From Hyphomicrobium sp. (lineage in GTDB: Bacteria; Pseudomonadota; Alphaproteobacteria; Rhizobiales; Hyphomicrobiaceae), in NCBI RefSeq assembly GCF_019744875.1, contig NZ_JAIETU010000002.1, positions 1,240,001 through 1,304,000 of the forward strand: 64,000 nt of DNA, written 5' to 3'. Shown here in pieces: positions 1 through 10,384 of this stretch (the first letter of the stretch is position 1; the number at the start of each line of letters is the position of its first letter). Below the pieces are notes generated by a model, which saw only the letters and a list, made by a program, of their open reading frames with translations, made no database searches and had not been told where the DNA came from. A program made the translations under genes and the position numbers.

Positions 1-2345
<2,345 letters not shown>

Positions 2346-2497
2346 ACCCGATTTTTAGTGTGACTCGGCCGGGGCGGCACTTCGATTGCGCACGTTATGT
2401 TGTAGTTCCATCCATGATCCACAACCTTCCTATCCGTCAACGAAAACCAGAAACGCGGCTTGCCAGGGCGGGGCGGGGCAAGTACCGCTTGGCCAGC

Positions 2498-4096
2498 ATG
2501 GCGAACGCACTCACGAACATCTGGCGGCTGTCGCGAGCGGGCATCGTTCTGGCCCAGCACGGCGTGCGCTTTATTCCGAAGGGCCAGCCCGTTCCGCTGC
2601 CGCTGCGCGCGGCCCGGCTGCTGGCCCTGCCGATCACGCTGTTGGCTGCGCCCTTCAACGCGGGCAAACCCAAGGACCGGCGCATCTCGAACGCGCTCGC
2701 AGCCCTCGGCCCCTCCTACATCAAGCTCGGCCAGTTTCTCGCCACGCGCGGCGACGTGATCGGGCCCGACCTCGCCCGCGACCTTGGCCATCTGCAGGAT
2801 CGCCTGCCGCCGTTCAGCATGGCGGAAGCGCGCCGCGCCGTGGAAGAGGCGCTCGGCGGCAAGCTCGAAGATCATTTCGTGGAGTTCGGCCCGCCTGTCG
2901 CGGCCGCGTCCATCGCGCAGGTGCACAAGGCCGTCACGATCGGCAAGGACGGACAGCGCCGGACCGTCGCCGTCAAGATCCTGCGGCCGGGCGTCGAGAA
3001 GCGGTTCAAGCGCGACCTCGACAGCTACTTCTTCGCCGCGCGCCTCGTCGAGCGCGTGAGCGAGCCGGCTCGCCGCCTCAAGCCGGTAGCCGTGGTCGAG
3101 AACCTCGCGCGCACGACCGAGCTCGAGATGGATCTGCGCCTCGAAGGCGCGGCGATCTCCGAAATGGCCGAGAACATCCAGCCCGAGGAGCGCTTCCGCG
3201 TGCCCGGCGTCGACTGGACGCGCACGGCCAAGCGCGTGCTGACGACGGACTGGATCGACGGCGTGCCGATTGCCGATCACGCGCGCCTCAAGGCCGAGGG
3301 ACACGATCTCAAGGCCCTCGGCCTCGTCGTGCTCAGGAGCTTCCTCACGCATGCGATGCGGGACGGCTTCTTCCATGCCGACATGCATCAGGGCAATCTG
3401 TTCGTCGACAAGGCCGGCAACGTGGTGGCCGTCGATTTCGGCATCATGGGACGGCTCGGGCAGAAGGAACGCCGCTTTCTCGCGGAGATCCTGTACGGCC
3501 TCATCACGCGCGACTACCGGCGCGCGGCGGACGTGCATTTCTGGGCGGGATACGTGCCACCGCACCATCCGGTCGAGGTGTTCGCGCAGGCGCTGCGGGC
3601 CATCGGCGAGCCGATCCACGGGCGCACGGCGGACGAGATCTCGATGGCCGACCTGCTCGGCCAGCTGTTCGCCTACACCGACGTCTTCGACATGGAGACG
3701 CGGCCCGAGCTGATCCTGCTGCAAAAGAGCATGGTGATCGTGGAGGGCGTGGCGCGCGGGCTCGATCCGTCGCTCAACCTGTGGAGCGCGTCCGAGCCAG
3801 TGGCGGCAGAATGGGTAGAGGCCAACTACGGCGCACGCGGCGCGATGAAAAAGGCCGGCGAAGGCGCGACGACAATCGCCCGGATTCTCGCCGAGGTGCC
3901 GGGCATGCTCTCCGAGGCTGAGCGCGCGTCGGCGGGGCTCACGGAGATGGCGCGCAACGGCCTGCGGCTCGACCCGGCAACGGTCGAGAGCCTGGCGAAG
4001 GCGTCGCGCCGTCAAAACCGCTTCTGGCACGCGGCAACGTGGATCGGGGCGCTCAGCCTCGCCGTGCTGGCTGCGAAGTCGGCCGGGCTGTTCTGA
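2498..4096 (+). CDS. ubiB: UbiB/ABC1-family atypical kinase, ubiquinone biosynthesis
   Basis: ABC1/ADCK-family protein needed for ubiquinone biosynthesis; the family has a protein-kinase-like fold with ATPase activity and acts at the inner membrane. Visible motifs are KLGQ (about residue 75) in the family-specific N-terminal extension, the Ala-rich loop AAASIAQVH that replaces the kinase Gly-loop, VAVKIL (lysine), the catalytic-loop ADMHQGNLF and VDFGIMG in place of DFG. A hydrophobic C-terminus (about 20 residues) fits membrane anchoring. The frame is open back to 2360, but similarity to the family begins at the ATG at 2498 (532 aa), which also leaves room for a promoter between it and dnaE. 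No ubiE is adjacent. Confidence 0.93.
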   Translation: MANALTNIWRLSRAGIVLAQHGVRFIPKGQPVPLPLRAARLLALPITLLAAPFNAGKPKDRRISNALAALGPSYIKLGQFLATRGDVIGPDLARDLGHLQDRLPPFSMAEARRAVEEALGGKLEDHFVEFGPPVAAASIAQVHKAVTIGKDGQRRTVAVKILRPGVEKRFKRDLDSYFFAARLVERVSEPARRLKPVAVVENLARTTELEMDLRLEGAAISEMAENIQPEERFRVPGVDWTRTAKRVLTTDWIDGVPIADHARLKAEGHDLKALGLVVLRSFLTHAMRDGFFHADMHQGNLFVDKAGNVVAVDFGIMGRLGQKERRFLAEILYGLITRDYRRAADVHFWAGYVPPHHPVEVFAQALRAIGEPIHGRTADEISMADLLGQLFAYTDVFDMETRPELILLQKSMVIVEGVARGLDPSLNLWSASEPVAAEWVEANYGARGAMKKAGEGATTIARILAEVPGMLSEAERASAGLTEMARNGLRLDPATVESLAKASRRQNRFWHAATWIGALSLAVLAAKSAGLF

Positions 4097-4141
4097 GCTG
4101 GTTCGCTCAGGCACGCTCTCTCAGACTGGCTCACTCAGACA

Positions 4142-4209
4142 GGCGCGAGGATCGCGTTTTTCAGGTTGGCGCGAGGATCGCGACTTTTTAGTTTGGCGCG
4201 AGGATCGCG
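4142..4209. repeat. Triplicated 15-bp unit covering the 3' end of the MAPEG gene
   Basis: The 15-mer ggcgcgaggatcgcg occurs three times, at 4142-4156, 4168-4182 and 4195-4209, with period 26-27. The last copy is the 3' end of the MAPEG coding region (encoding ILAP before the stop). On the minus strand the two outer copies lie downstream of the stop and still read as AILAP followed by a stop codon, so the gene's tail has been duplicated in tandem. The bases at 4097-4141 hold weaker ctcag-containing echoes. Confidence 0.9.
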
Positions 4210-4589
4210 ACCAGGATCATCACAAGCCCCGCCATGCTCACCATCCAGGCCAGCGACCTGACGAACGGGATGCCGGCCGCATAGAGCGGCACATAAATAA
4301 CGCGCGCGGCGAGATAGAGCGAAGCGCCCCAGACCGTCAGCTCGCCGTTACGGCCCGCGACGTGCGCAATCAGCACGGCGGCCGCGAAGAGCGGCAGGGT
4401 CTCGAACAAATTCCGCTGTGCGCGCTGAAGACGGCCCGTGATCTTACCGACCGGGGCGGGTGAGGCGGTGTCACGCGCGCCCGCGTTGTAATCCAATCCC
4501 GTTTCGCGATTGCGCAGCATGGCGGGCAAGAGAATCTGCACGATTGCCAGAACGAGCGTCCAGGCGAGCAGTGTGAGTTCCGGTGTCAT
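4188..4589 (-). CDS. MAPEG-family membrane protein
   Basis: A 133-residue integral membrane protein of the MAPEG family (membrane-associated proteins in eicosanoid and glutathione metabolism). Four hydrophobic segments are visible (residues about 5-25, 63-80, 85-105 and 110-130). The family pattern RxQxNxxE appears as RAQRNLFETLP after the first loop. Bacterial members are usually annotated only as MAPEG; a glutathione-linked role is known for eukaryotic homologues but unproven here. The start is the ATG at 4589. Its 3' end overlaps the tandem repeat described separately. It is on the same strand as the DUF2147 gene, with a terminator between them, so it is probably transcribed separately. 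Confidence 0.88.
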   Translation of the reverse strand: MTPELTLLAWTLVLAIVQILLPAMLRNRETGLDYNAGARDTASPAPVGKITGRLQRAQRNLFETLPLFAAAVLIAHVAGRNGELTVWGASLYLAARVIYVPLYAAGIPFVRSLAWMVSMAGLVMILVAILAPN

Positions 4590-4650
4590 CGCGTGCCGTC
4601 CTCTCTGTTTGCCCGAAGTCTACGCGCTTCGCGGCGCTCGCTCGTTGCCC

Positions 4651-4686
4651 AAACAAAAAAAGGCGGCGAGCCTCAGCTCGCCGCCT
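4651..4686 (-). terminator. Rho-independent terminator after the DUF2147 gene
   Basis: On the minus strand an 11-bp perfect stem (arms 4676-4686 and 4661-4671, four-base loop 4672-4675) is followed by a T-rich tract (4651-4660, one G interruption). It sits 27 bases past the stop of the DUF2147 gene. Confidence 0.85.
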
Positions 4687-4712
4687 CGTGTCGCGCGTGG
4701 AGCGCGTCAATC

Positions 4713-5408
4713 CTACTCGCCGTCTTTCGACTTGTCCTTCTTGCAATCGATGTCGAGCTTGACCCAGGGCGTATCGAGCTTGCACTTGCCGTCCTTCATC
4801 GTGAACACGTCGCTGAAGTCGCCGGCATCGATGCCGCCTTCTTCCGTCTCGTTCTTCGCTACGGCGGGAGGTGCGTCGGCGGGGGCCTTTGCGCCCGGTG
4901 CAGGCTGCGTTCCGCTTGCGCCCTTTTCGCCGGAGACCGGCGGGGCTGCCGCTTCGGACTTCGGAGCCGCCGGGTTGGCTGCGGCCTGCTGTTCGCTGCA
5001 CCGCTCGATGTTGGCGGGCGCCTTGGTCCAGATCATCGTCTTCGACAGGAAGCTGATGCCCGCGTAGCCCTTCACCTTCAGCGTGCCGTCGGACAGCGGC
5101 GTGATCTCGACGTTGTAGTTCTTCTTTTTCTCGGGGCTGTAGATCCAGGCGTCGTCGCCGCCCCAGACTCCATCACCCGTCGATACGATGTTGTGAATGA
5201 TCTCGCGGCCGCAGCCGTTGGCGTCGCTGGTGTCTTTCAGCCAGACGACATGACCGCACAGCTTGCCGCCACAGTCCTTGATCTCGATGGCTCCGCGACC
5301 GGTGTCGTTCATCCAGACGCCCTGCGGATCGGCTGCGAAAGCAGGAAAGGACGCGAAGAGCGTAGCCGCGAGTGCGGCGAAGCGAAGAGCTTGTCTCTCG
5401 ATCGGCAT
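4713..5408 (-). CDS. Exported DUF2147 protein
   Basis: A 231-residue exported protein with a Sec signal peptide ending near PAFAA (residues 1-26), followed by a DUF2147 domain (residues about 28-130; GVWMNDTGRGAIEI and CGGKLCGHVVWL are typical). An Ala/Pro-rich linker (about 145-180) leads to a C-terminal segment with two cysteines, ending DKSKDGE. DUF2147 has a small beta-barrel-like fold of unknown function. The open frame extends upstream to 5495, but the ATG at 5408 is preceded by aaggaggcag six bases away and starts exactly at the signal peptide. A strong terminator follows. Confidence 0.88.
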   Translation of the reverse strand: MPIERQALRFAALAATLFASFPAFAADPQGVWMNDTGRGAIEIKDCGGKLCGHVVWLKDTSDANGCGREIIHNIVSTGDGVWGGDDAWIYSPEKKKNYNVEITPLSDGTLKVKGYAGISFLSKTMIWTKAPANIERCSEQQAAANPAAPKSEAAAPPVSGEKGASGTQPAPGAKAPADAPPAVAKNETEEGGIDAGDFSDVFTMKDGKCKLDTPWVKLDIDCKKDKSKDGE

Positions 5409-5556
5409 AGCTGCCTCCTTAGTTGTCTCGGTTTCCACGAAACCTCGCGTGGCTTCTGCCCGCGATGGTTCGCCCGTGATCGGGCTCGGCGGCATACTTG
5501 CTCATGCCGCGGCGCCGCGCTGTTCCCCTAGATACAGGGATTGAGACACGTCATCA

Positions 5557-6288
5557 TTACACGGATTGGGGATGGATTTCGACCAAAAGCCCGCTATCCA
5601 GCACAACGACGCGATCCATGCGCCGAGCCAACTCCAGATTGTGCGTGGCGATCAGGGCTGCAACCCCTTCGCTCCTAAATAGCCCAATCAGCTCGTGAAA
5701 AACGTGTTCCGAGGTCTTCGGGTCGAGATTACCCGTCGGTTCGTCGGCCAAAATGAGGCGCGGACGGTTGGCGAGCGCGCGGCAAATGGCCGTGCGCTGC
5801 TGCTCGCCGCCAGAAAGCTGGGCCGGGCGATGGTCGAGCCGCTCGGAGAGCCCCATGGACGACAGCAGCTTTTGCGCACGGGCCTCCGCGTCGCGGCGCG
5901 ACCGGCCCAGGATCATCTGCGGGATGGCGACGTTTTCCAGCGCCGAGAACTCCGGCAGGAGCTGGTGGAACTGATAGATGAAACCCATCTCGGCGCGGCG
6001 GATCAGCGTGCGCGCGTGATCGTCGAGCGAAGCGCAATCGCGACCCGCAACGATGACGCTGCCCTCGTCCGGCGTTTCGAGCAGGCCCGCAATGTGCAGC
6101 AGCGTAGACTTGCCGGAGCCGGACGGCCCAACGAGCGCCACGCATTGGCCGGCCCAGACATCGACGGAGGCGCCCGCGAGAACGTGGATCTCACGCGTGC
6201 CCTGGTGGAACGCGCGCTGCAGGCCCATCAGCCGCAGAACGGGAATATGCTGTGCAGACGTTTCGAGCACCGAGGCGTCCCTCATCAT
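5557..6288 (-). CDS. lolD: Lipoprotein-releasing ABC transporter ATPase LolD
   Basis: ATPase of the Lol complex that extracts outer-membrane lipoproteins from the inner membrane. Walker [10 protein letters not shown], signature [15 protein letters not shown] and Walker [12 protein letters not shown] are all intact, and the Q-loop region [10 protein letters not shown] is typical of LolD/MacB-type ATPases. The frame is open to 6333, but the ATG at 6288 overlaps the lolC/E stop in an ATGA arrangement, which implies translational coupling; a second ATG follows at 6285. Last gene of the proS-lolC/E-lolD series. Confidence 0.95.
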   Translation of the reverse strand: MMRDASVLETSAQHIPVLRLMGLQRAFHQGTREIHVLAGASVDVWAGQCVALVGPSGSGKSTLLHIAGLLETPDEGSVIVAGRDCASLDDHARTLIRRAEMGFIYQFHQLLPEFSALENVAIPQMILGRSRRDAEARAQKLLSSMGLSERLDHRPAQLSGGEQQRTAICRALANRPRLILADEPTGNLDPKTSEHVFHELIGLFRSEGVAALIATHNLELARRMDRVVVLDSGLLVEIHPQSV

Positions 6289-7553
6289 TCGTACCGCAGC
6301 GCTTCGACGGGATCGAGACGCGAGGCGCGCCACGACGGGTAGATCGTCGCGAGCACCGACAGCACGAGCGCCATGAGAACGATCGATCCGGTTTCAACCG
6401 GGTTGATGTCTGCGGGCAGGCGCGTCAGGTAGTAGACGTTGGGGTCGAAGACCTTGGTGCCCGCGGCCCAGGCGACGAACTGGCGGATCTCCTCGATGTT
6501 GGCGCAGAAGACGACGCCGATGATCAGGCCCGCAATCGTGCCGACGATGCCGATCGAGGCGCCGGTGATCAGGAAGATGCGCATCACGGAGCCCTTGCTG
6601 GCCCCCATGGTTCGCAAGACGGCGATGTCGCGCCCCTTGTCCTTCACCAGCATCATGAGGCCGGAAATGATGTTCAAGGCCGCCACCAGCACGATCAGCG
6701 ACAGGATGATGAACATCACGTTGCGTTCGACCTCGAGCACCGTGAAGAAGGTCTCGTTTCGTTGCCGCCAATCGGTGACGTTGATGGTGGGACCGGCCAC
6801 CGTGCGAATGCTTCGCGCCGCGTTGTCCACATCCTCGGGGTCGGAGATGACCACCTCCAGGATGTCCACCTCATTGGGTTTCGAGAAGTAGCGCTGCGCT
6901 TCCCCCAGCGGCATGAAGATCATGGTCTTGTCGTACTCGGACATGCCGAGCTCGAAGATCGTCGTGACCGGATATGTCTTGGATCGGGGCGCGGTGCCGA
7001 ACGGCGTTGCGGCGCCGCGCGGCGAGATGATCGTAATCGGGTCGCCGACGCTGATGCGCAACATGTTCGCGAGGCGCGTGCCAATCGCGAGCCCGCCGGA
7101 CTGGTCGAAGCCGTCGAGGGTGCCGAAACGGATGTTGTCGGCCACCAGCTTCAGGTGCTTCAGGTCTTCCTCGCCGATGCCGCGAACGGCGGCGCCCAGG
7201 GCCTGCACGGTCGACGACACCATCACCTGCCCCTCGATCAGGGGTATGGCCCGCTCGACGCCCTTGGCGGTCGAGACGGCCTTGGTGATGTCCGGATAGT
7301 CGTTGAACGGCGCGCCGATCTTGTAGACGACGACATGGCCGTTGAGGCCCAGGATCTTGGAGAACAGATCTTTGCGGAACCCGTTCATCACCGCCATGAC
7401 GATGATGAGGGTGGCAACGCCCAGCATGATGCCGAGGAAGGACACCGCCGCGATCACAGAGACGAATCCCTCCTTGCGGCGGGCGCGGAGATAGCGGGAC
7501 GCGAGCATCCACTCGAACGGTGCAAACGGCTTCGTGTCGGTCGTTGCTGCCAT
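6285..7553 (-). CDS. lolC: Lipoprotein-releasing ABC transporter permease LolC/E
   Basis: Inner-membrane permease (422 aa) of the lipoprotein-releasing complex. The N-terminal transmembrane segment (FVSVIAAVSFLGIMLGVATL, about residues 29-48) is followed by a large periplasmic domain and three C-terminal segments; the ending [15 protein letters not shown] is the hallmark of MacB/LolC/LolE permeases. Alphaproteobacteria commonly have a single fused-type LolC/E that works as a homodimer with LolD. It lies 24 bases after proS and overlaps lolD by four bases, so the three are one transcript. Confidence 0.95.
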   Translation of the reverse strand: MAATTDTKPFAPFEWMLASRYLRARRKEGFVSVIAAVSFLGIMLGVATLIIVMAVMNGFRKDLFSKILGLNGHVVVYKIGAPFNDYPDITKAVSTAKGVERAIPLIEGQVMVSSTVQALGAAVRGIGEEDLKHLKLVADNIRFGTLDGFDQSGGLAIGTRLANMLRISVGDPITIISPRGAATPFGTAPRSKTYPVTTIFELGMSEYDKTMIFMPLGEAQRYFSKPNEVDILEVVISDPEDVDNAARSIRTVAGPTINVTDWRQRNETFFTVLEVERNVMFIILSLIVLVAALNIISGLMMLVKDKGRDIAVLRTMGASKGSVMRIFLITGASIGIVGTIAGLIIGVVFCANIEEIRQFVAWAAGTKVFDPNVYYLTRLPADINPVETGSIVLMALVLSVLATIYPSWRASRLDPVEALRYE

Positions 7554-7577
7554 GCCCGCCTCCCCAAGTGGACGTGA

Positions 7578-8924
7578 TCAGACCAGAACGCGCTGGTCCA
7601 TGATGGACGTGATGACGCGCTCGAGCCCCGTGTCGATCGCAAGCGTCTCGCGCTCGCCGGTCTTGCGGTCCTTGATTTCGATCTCGCCGGCCTTCACGCC
7701 CTTGGGACCGACGATCACCTGGTAGGGGATGCCGATCAGATCCATGGTCGCGAACTTGCCACCGGCGCGCTCGTCGGTGTCGTCATAGATGACGTCAATG
7801 CCGGCGTTTTCGAGCCGGCGCTTGACGTCGAGGGCGGCCGCATCGGTTGCCGCGTCGCCCGCCTTGAGATTGATGACGGCGACCTCGAACGGTGCGACAG
7901 GCACCGGCCAGACGATGCCGGACGCGTCATGGCTCGCTTCGATGATGGCGCCGACGAGGCGCGATATACCGACGCCGTAGGAGCCCATCTCCAGCGTGAT
8001 CTGCTGCCCGTCGGGGCCTTGAACCCTGCATCCCATCGGCTCGGAGTATTTGGTGCCGAAGTAGAAAATGTGGCCGACCTCGATTCCGCGCGCCGAAACC
8101 CGCTTCTCGGCCGGAACTTCGGCCTCGAAACGCGCGGCGTCGTGCATTTCCTCGGTCGCGGCGTAGAGCGAGGTCCACTTGTCGAAGATCGGGCCGAGAT
8201 CGCCGTAAAAATCGGTGTTCGCGTCCGGAATCTCGCCTTCGATCAGGTCCTTGTGACAGAAGACCTGGCTTTCGCCGGTCTCGGCCAGAACGATGAACTC
8301 GTGGCTGAGGTCGCCGCCGATCGGGCCGGTGTCGGCCTTCATGGGCACGGAGCGCAGGCCGAGGCGGGCGAACGTGCGCAGGTAGGCCACGAACATGCGG
8401 CGGTAGGCGGCGCGCGCGTTCTCCTTGGTGAGATCGAAGGAGTAGGCGTCCTTCATCAGGAATTCGCGCCCGCGCATGACGCCGAAGCGCGGGCGGATCT
8501 CGTCGCGGAACTTCCATTGAATGTTGTAAAGGTTGCGCGGCAGATCCTTGTAGCTGCGGATGCTGTCGCGGAAGATCGTCGTGACGACTTCCTCGGCCGT
8601 CGGCCCGAACAGCATCTGGCGCTCGTGCCGGTCGGTGATGCGGAGCATCTCCTTGCCGTAAGCTTCGTAGCGGCCGCTTTCACGCCAGAGATCGGCCGAC
8701 TGGATGGTCGGCATCAGGATTTCGACGGCGCCGGCGCGGTTCTGCTCTTCGCGTACAATCGCTTCGATCTTTTTCAGAACGCGCAAGCCGAGCGGCAGCC
8801 AGGAATAGATGCCCGCCGAGGACTGGCGGACCATGGCCGCCCGCAGCATCAGCTGGTGCGATACGATCTCGGCCTCTTTCGGAGTTTCGCGCAGTACCGG
8901 CAGGAAGTAGCGGGATAGATGCAT
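7578..8924 (-). CDS. proS: Prolyl-tRNA synthetase, short alphaproteobacterial type
   Basis: Class II aminoacyl-tRNA synthetase that charges tRNA-Pro. At 448 residues it lacks the inserted editing (INS) domain found in the roughly 570-residue gammaproteobacterial enzyme. Motif 2 ([22 protein letters not shown], given here in part) and motif 3 ([17 protein letters not shown]) are present, and the C-terminal anticodon-binding domain starts near [11 protein letters not shown]. The ATG at 8924 begins MHLSRYFLP, the usual start. It heads the proS-lolC/E-lolD series, which is typical of Hyphomicrobiales. Confidence 0.96.
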   Translation of the reverse strand: MHLSRYFLPVLRETPKEAEIVSHQLMLRAAMVRQSSAGIYSWLPLGLRVLKKIEAIVREEQNRAGAVEILMPTIQSADLWRESGRYEAYGKEMLRITDRHERQMLFGPTAEEVVTTIFRDSIRSYKDLPRNLYNIQWKFRDEIRPRFGVMRGREFLMKDAYSFDLTKENARAAYRRMFVAYLRTFARLGLRSVPMKADTGPIGGDLSHEFIVLAETGESQVFCHKDLIEGEIPDANTDFYGDLGPIFDKWTSLYAATEEMHDAARFEAEVPAEKRVSARGIEVGHIFYFGTKYSEPMGCRVQGPDGQQITLEMGSYGVGISRLVGAIIEASHDASGIVWPVPVAPFEVAVINLKAGDAATDAAALDVKRRLENAGIDVIYDDTDERAGGKFATMDLIGIPYQVIVGPKGVKAGEIEIKDRKTGERETLAIDTGLERVITSIMDQRVLV

Positions 8925-9614
8925 GGGCCTGACTTATGTTGCGTTGCAAACGCGGCGGCGGGTACCCGAGGCGCACAAAAGGAAGGCGACGGGCTGGGCG
9001 AAGATCTCGTGAAGGCGTCAATAACGAGGATTATCGCGGAGGGCAAATCAAGCGTTGCGGGCCCGCACTGCAGTGCACTTTTGCCATCAAACCGTCACGC
9101 TAGCCATCGTGCGAGCAGGCCGGTGCATGAGCTTTGTGCAGCTATGATTTTTTTATGCGTCAACCCGTGACATAGCGACGCCGTTCGGTTATGGTGCCCT
9201 CGTTCAAGTGACAGGGGCGAAGCCAATGAGATCCAGATGGCTCGGGGCCCAGGTCTAGGGAGAAAATGGCCGCAGTACCGGACAACGAAACCGGACTGAG
9301 AGCCGAATAAACAGACGGCACGCAAAGTGTCGCTGACACGGGCTAAAAGCTAGCAAGAGCAAGGCGAATGCCTTGCTCTTTGCGTTTTGGGGCAGGCCGT
9401 CGGAATATATCCGTACGCAGACGATGCCCGCGTCACCCCGCAACATCCTCGCTCGCGACCATCATTAAGGACGACGCGCATCTTCCTCGGCCATCCACAA
9501 GCCGAGGCATAGGGGCGACGCTGGGTTTTGTGCCGAGAAGCCGGCAGGTTTTTTCACTGCCGAGATCTGCGGGGCACGCCGATGTTCAGGGCGTGCCCGG
9601 TGCAGGCGTGAGGC
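8925..9614. other. Long intergenic region with hairpins, no convincing gene
   Basis: This 690-base gap between proS and DUF1467 has no reading frame with a ribosome site or a familiar product. The proS promoter should lie here. Between about 9190 and 9345 several short hairpins can be drawn on the plus strand: gccct/aggggc (9203-9225), gcca/tggc (around 9223-9242) and gtgtc/gacac (9328-9340). A strong stem at 9353-9383 follows. A plus-strand structured RNA ending at that stem is possible but is not matched to any known family here. Confidence 0.4.
9353..9383. terminator. Strong hairpin, possible terminator
   Basis: An 11-bp perfect stem (9355-9365 with 9370-9380, loop gaat), extended by two more pairs across a one-base bulge. 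On the plus strand it runs into tgcgttttgg, and on the minus strand into a short ctttt stretch, so neither side has a clean T-tract. It may end an unseen plus-strand RNA or act for DUF1467-mce transcription on the minus strand. Confidence 0.5.
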
Positions 9615-9893
9615 TCAGCGCGTGACGCCCGCGGGCAGATTTTGTTCGGTCGGGACATAGAGCCCGAGCCAGTCGTTTTCGAGCGCCGCCCAGACAAAGG
9701 CGAAGGCAAACGCCGCCACGACGGTGTTGATGAGCATGGCGCGCAAAATCCGCGGCTTGACCGGCGCGCTCTCCGGCGTGCCGTCGACGACCTCTCCCGC
9801 TTCACCCTGCGTCCTGACGCCCAGCGGCAGAACCGCGAACAGCGTCATCCACCAGATCATGATGTAGAGCACAACGCCGAGGGTGAGGCTCAT
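9615..9893 (-). CDS. DUF1467 small membrane protein
   Basis: A 92-residue protein with two transmembrane segments: one at residues about 5-25 (VVLYIMIWWMTLFAVLPLGV) and one at about 50-70 (MLINTVVAAFAFAFVWAAL). The first segment with IWWMTLFAVLPLGVR matches the DUF1467 family, which sits next to mce in many Hyphomicrobiales. Function is unknown. It starts 13 bases after mce and is very likely co-transcribed with mce and rnj. Confidence 0.85.
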   Translation of the reverse strand: MSLTLGVVLYIMIWWMTLFAVLPLGVRTQGEAGEVVDGTPESAPVKPRILRAMLINTVVAAFAFAFVWAALENDWLGLYVPTEQNLPAGVTR

Positions 9894-9906
9894 GGTCGTC
9901 TCCCGG

Positions 9907-10311
9907 TCAGGCCTGCTCGAGCTCCGTCAGCGTGCCGCAGAAGTCCTTCGGATGAAGGAACAGCACCGGCTTGCCGTGCGCGCCGATCTTCGGGTTGCCA
10001 TCGCCAAGCACGCGGGCGCCCTGCTCCTTGAGCTTATCACGCGCGGCCAGGATATCGTCCACCTCGTAGCAAACGTGATGGATGCCGCCATCCGGAAACT
10101 TTTCCAGGAACTTGGCGATCGGGGAGTTGGCGCCCAGGGGCTCCAGGAACTCGATCTTGGTGTTCGGCAGGGTGACGAAAACGACGGTCACTCCGTGCTC
10201 GGGCTGCTCGACCGGGTCGGTCAATACCGCGCCGAGCGCGTTCTTGTAGACCGACGTGGCTGCAGCCAGATCCTTAACGGCGATAGCGACGTGGTTCAGG
10301 CGTCCAATCAT
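9907..10311 (-). CDS. mce: Methylmalonyl-CoA epimerase
   Basis: Glyoxalase-fold (VOC) enzyme, 134 aa, that interconverts (2R)- and (2S)-methylmalonyl-CoA in propionyl-CoA metabolism. Seen: the N-terminal LNHVAIAVKDL with the first metal His, the second module with IHHVCYEVDDI, and the C-terminal KPVLFLHPKDFCGTLTELEQ with the last ligand Glu. The ATG at 10311 is preferred over an upstream TTG because it begins MIGRLNHVAIAV, the usual family start. No mutase gene is in the window. Downstream of rnj, upstream of DUF1467. Confidence 0.92.
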   Translation of the reverse strand: MIGRLNHVAIAVKDLAAATSVYKNALGAVLTDPVEQPEHGVTVVFVTLPNTKIEFLEPLGANSPIAKFLEKFPDGGIHHVCYEVDDILAARDKLKEQGARVLGDGNPKIGAHGKPVLFLHPKDFCGTLTELEQA

Positions 10312-10384
10312 TTCCAAACCCCATGATCATACATTTCGGTCGCCCGCATCATTTCGGATGGCCGGCGGGCGCACGCACTCGGTT

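Noticed and set aside
9095-9325. 76-codon minus-strand frame in the proS-DUF1467 gap
   Set aside because: No ribosome site, irregular composition and no recognisable product; treated as non-coding.
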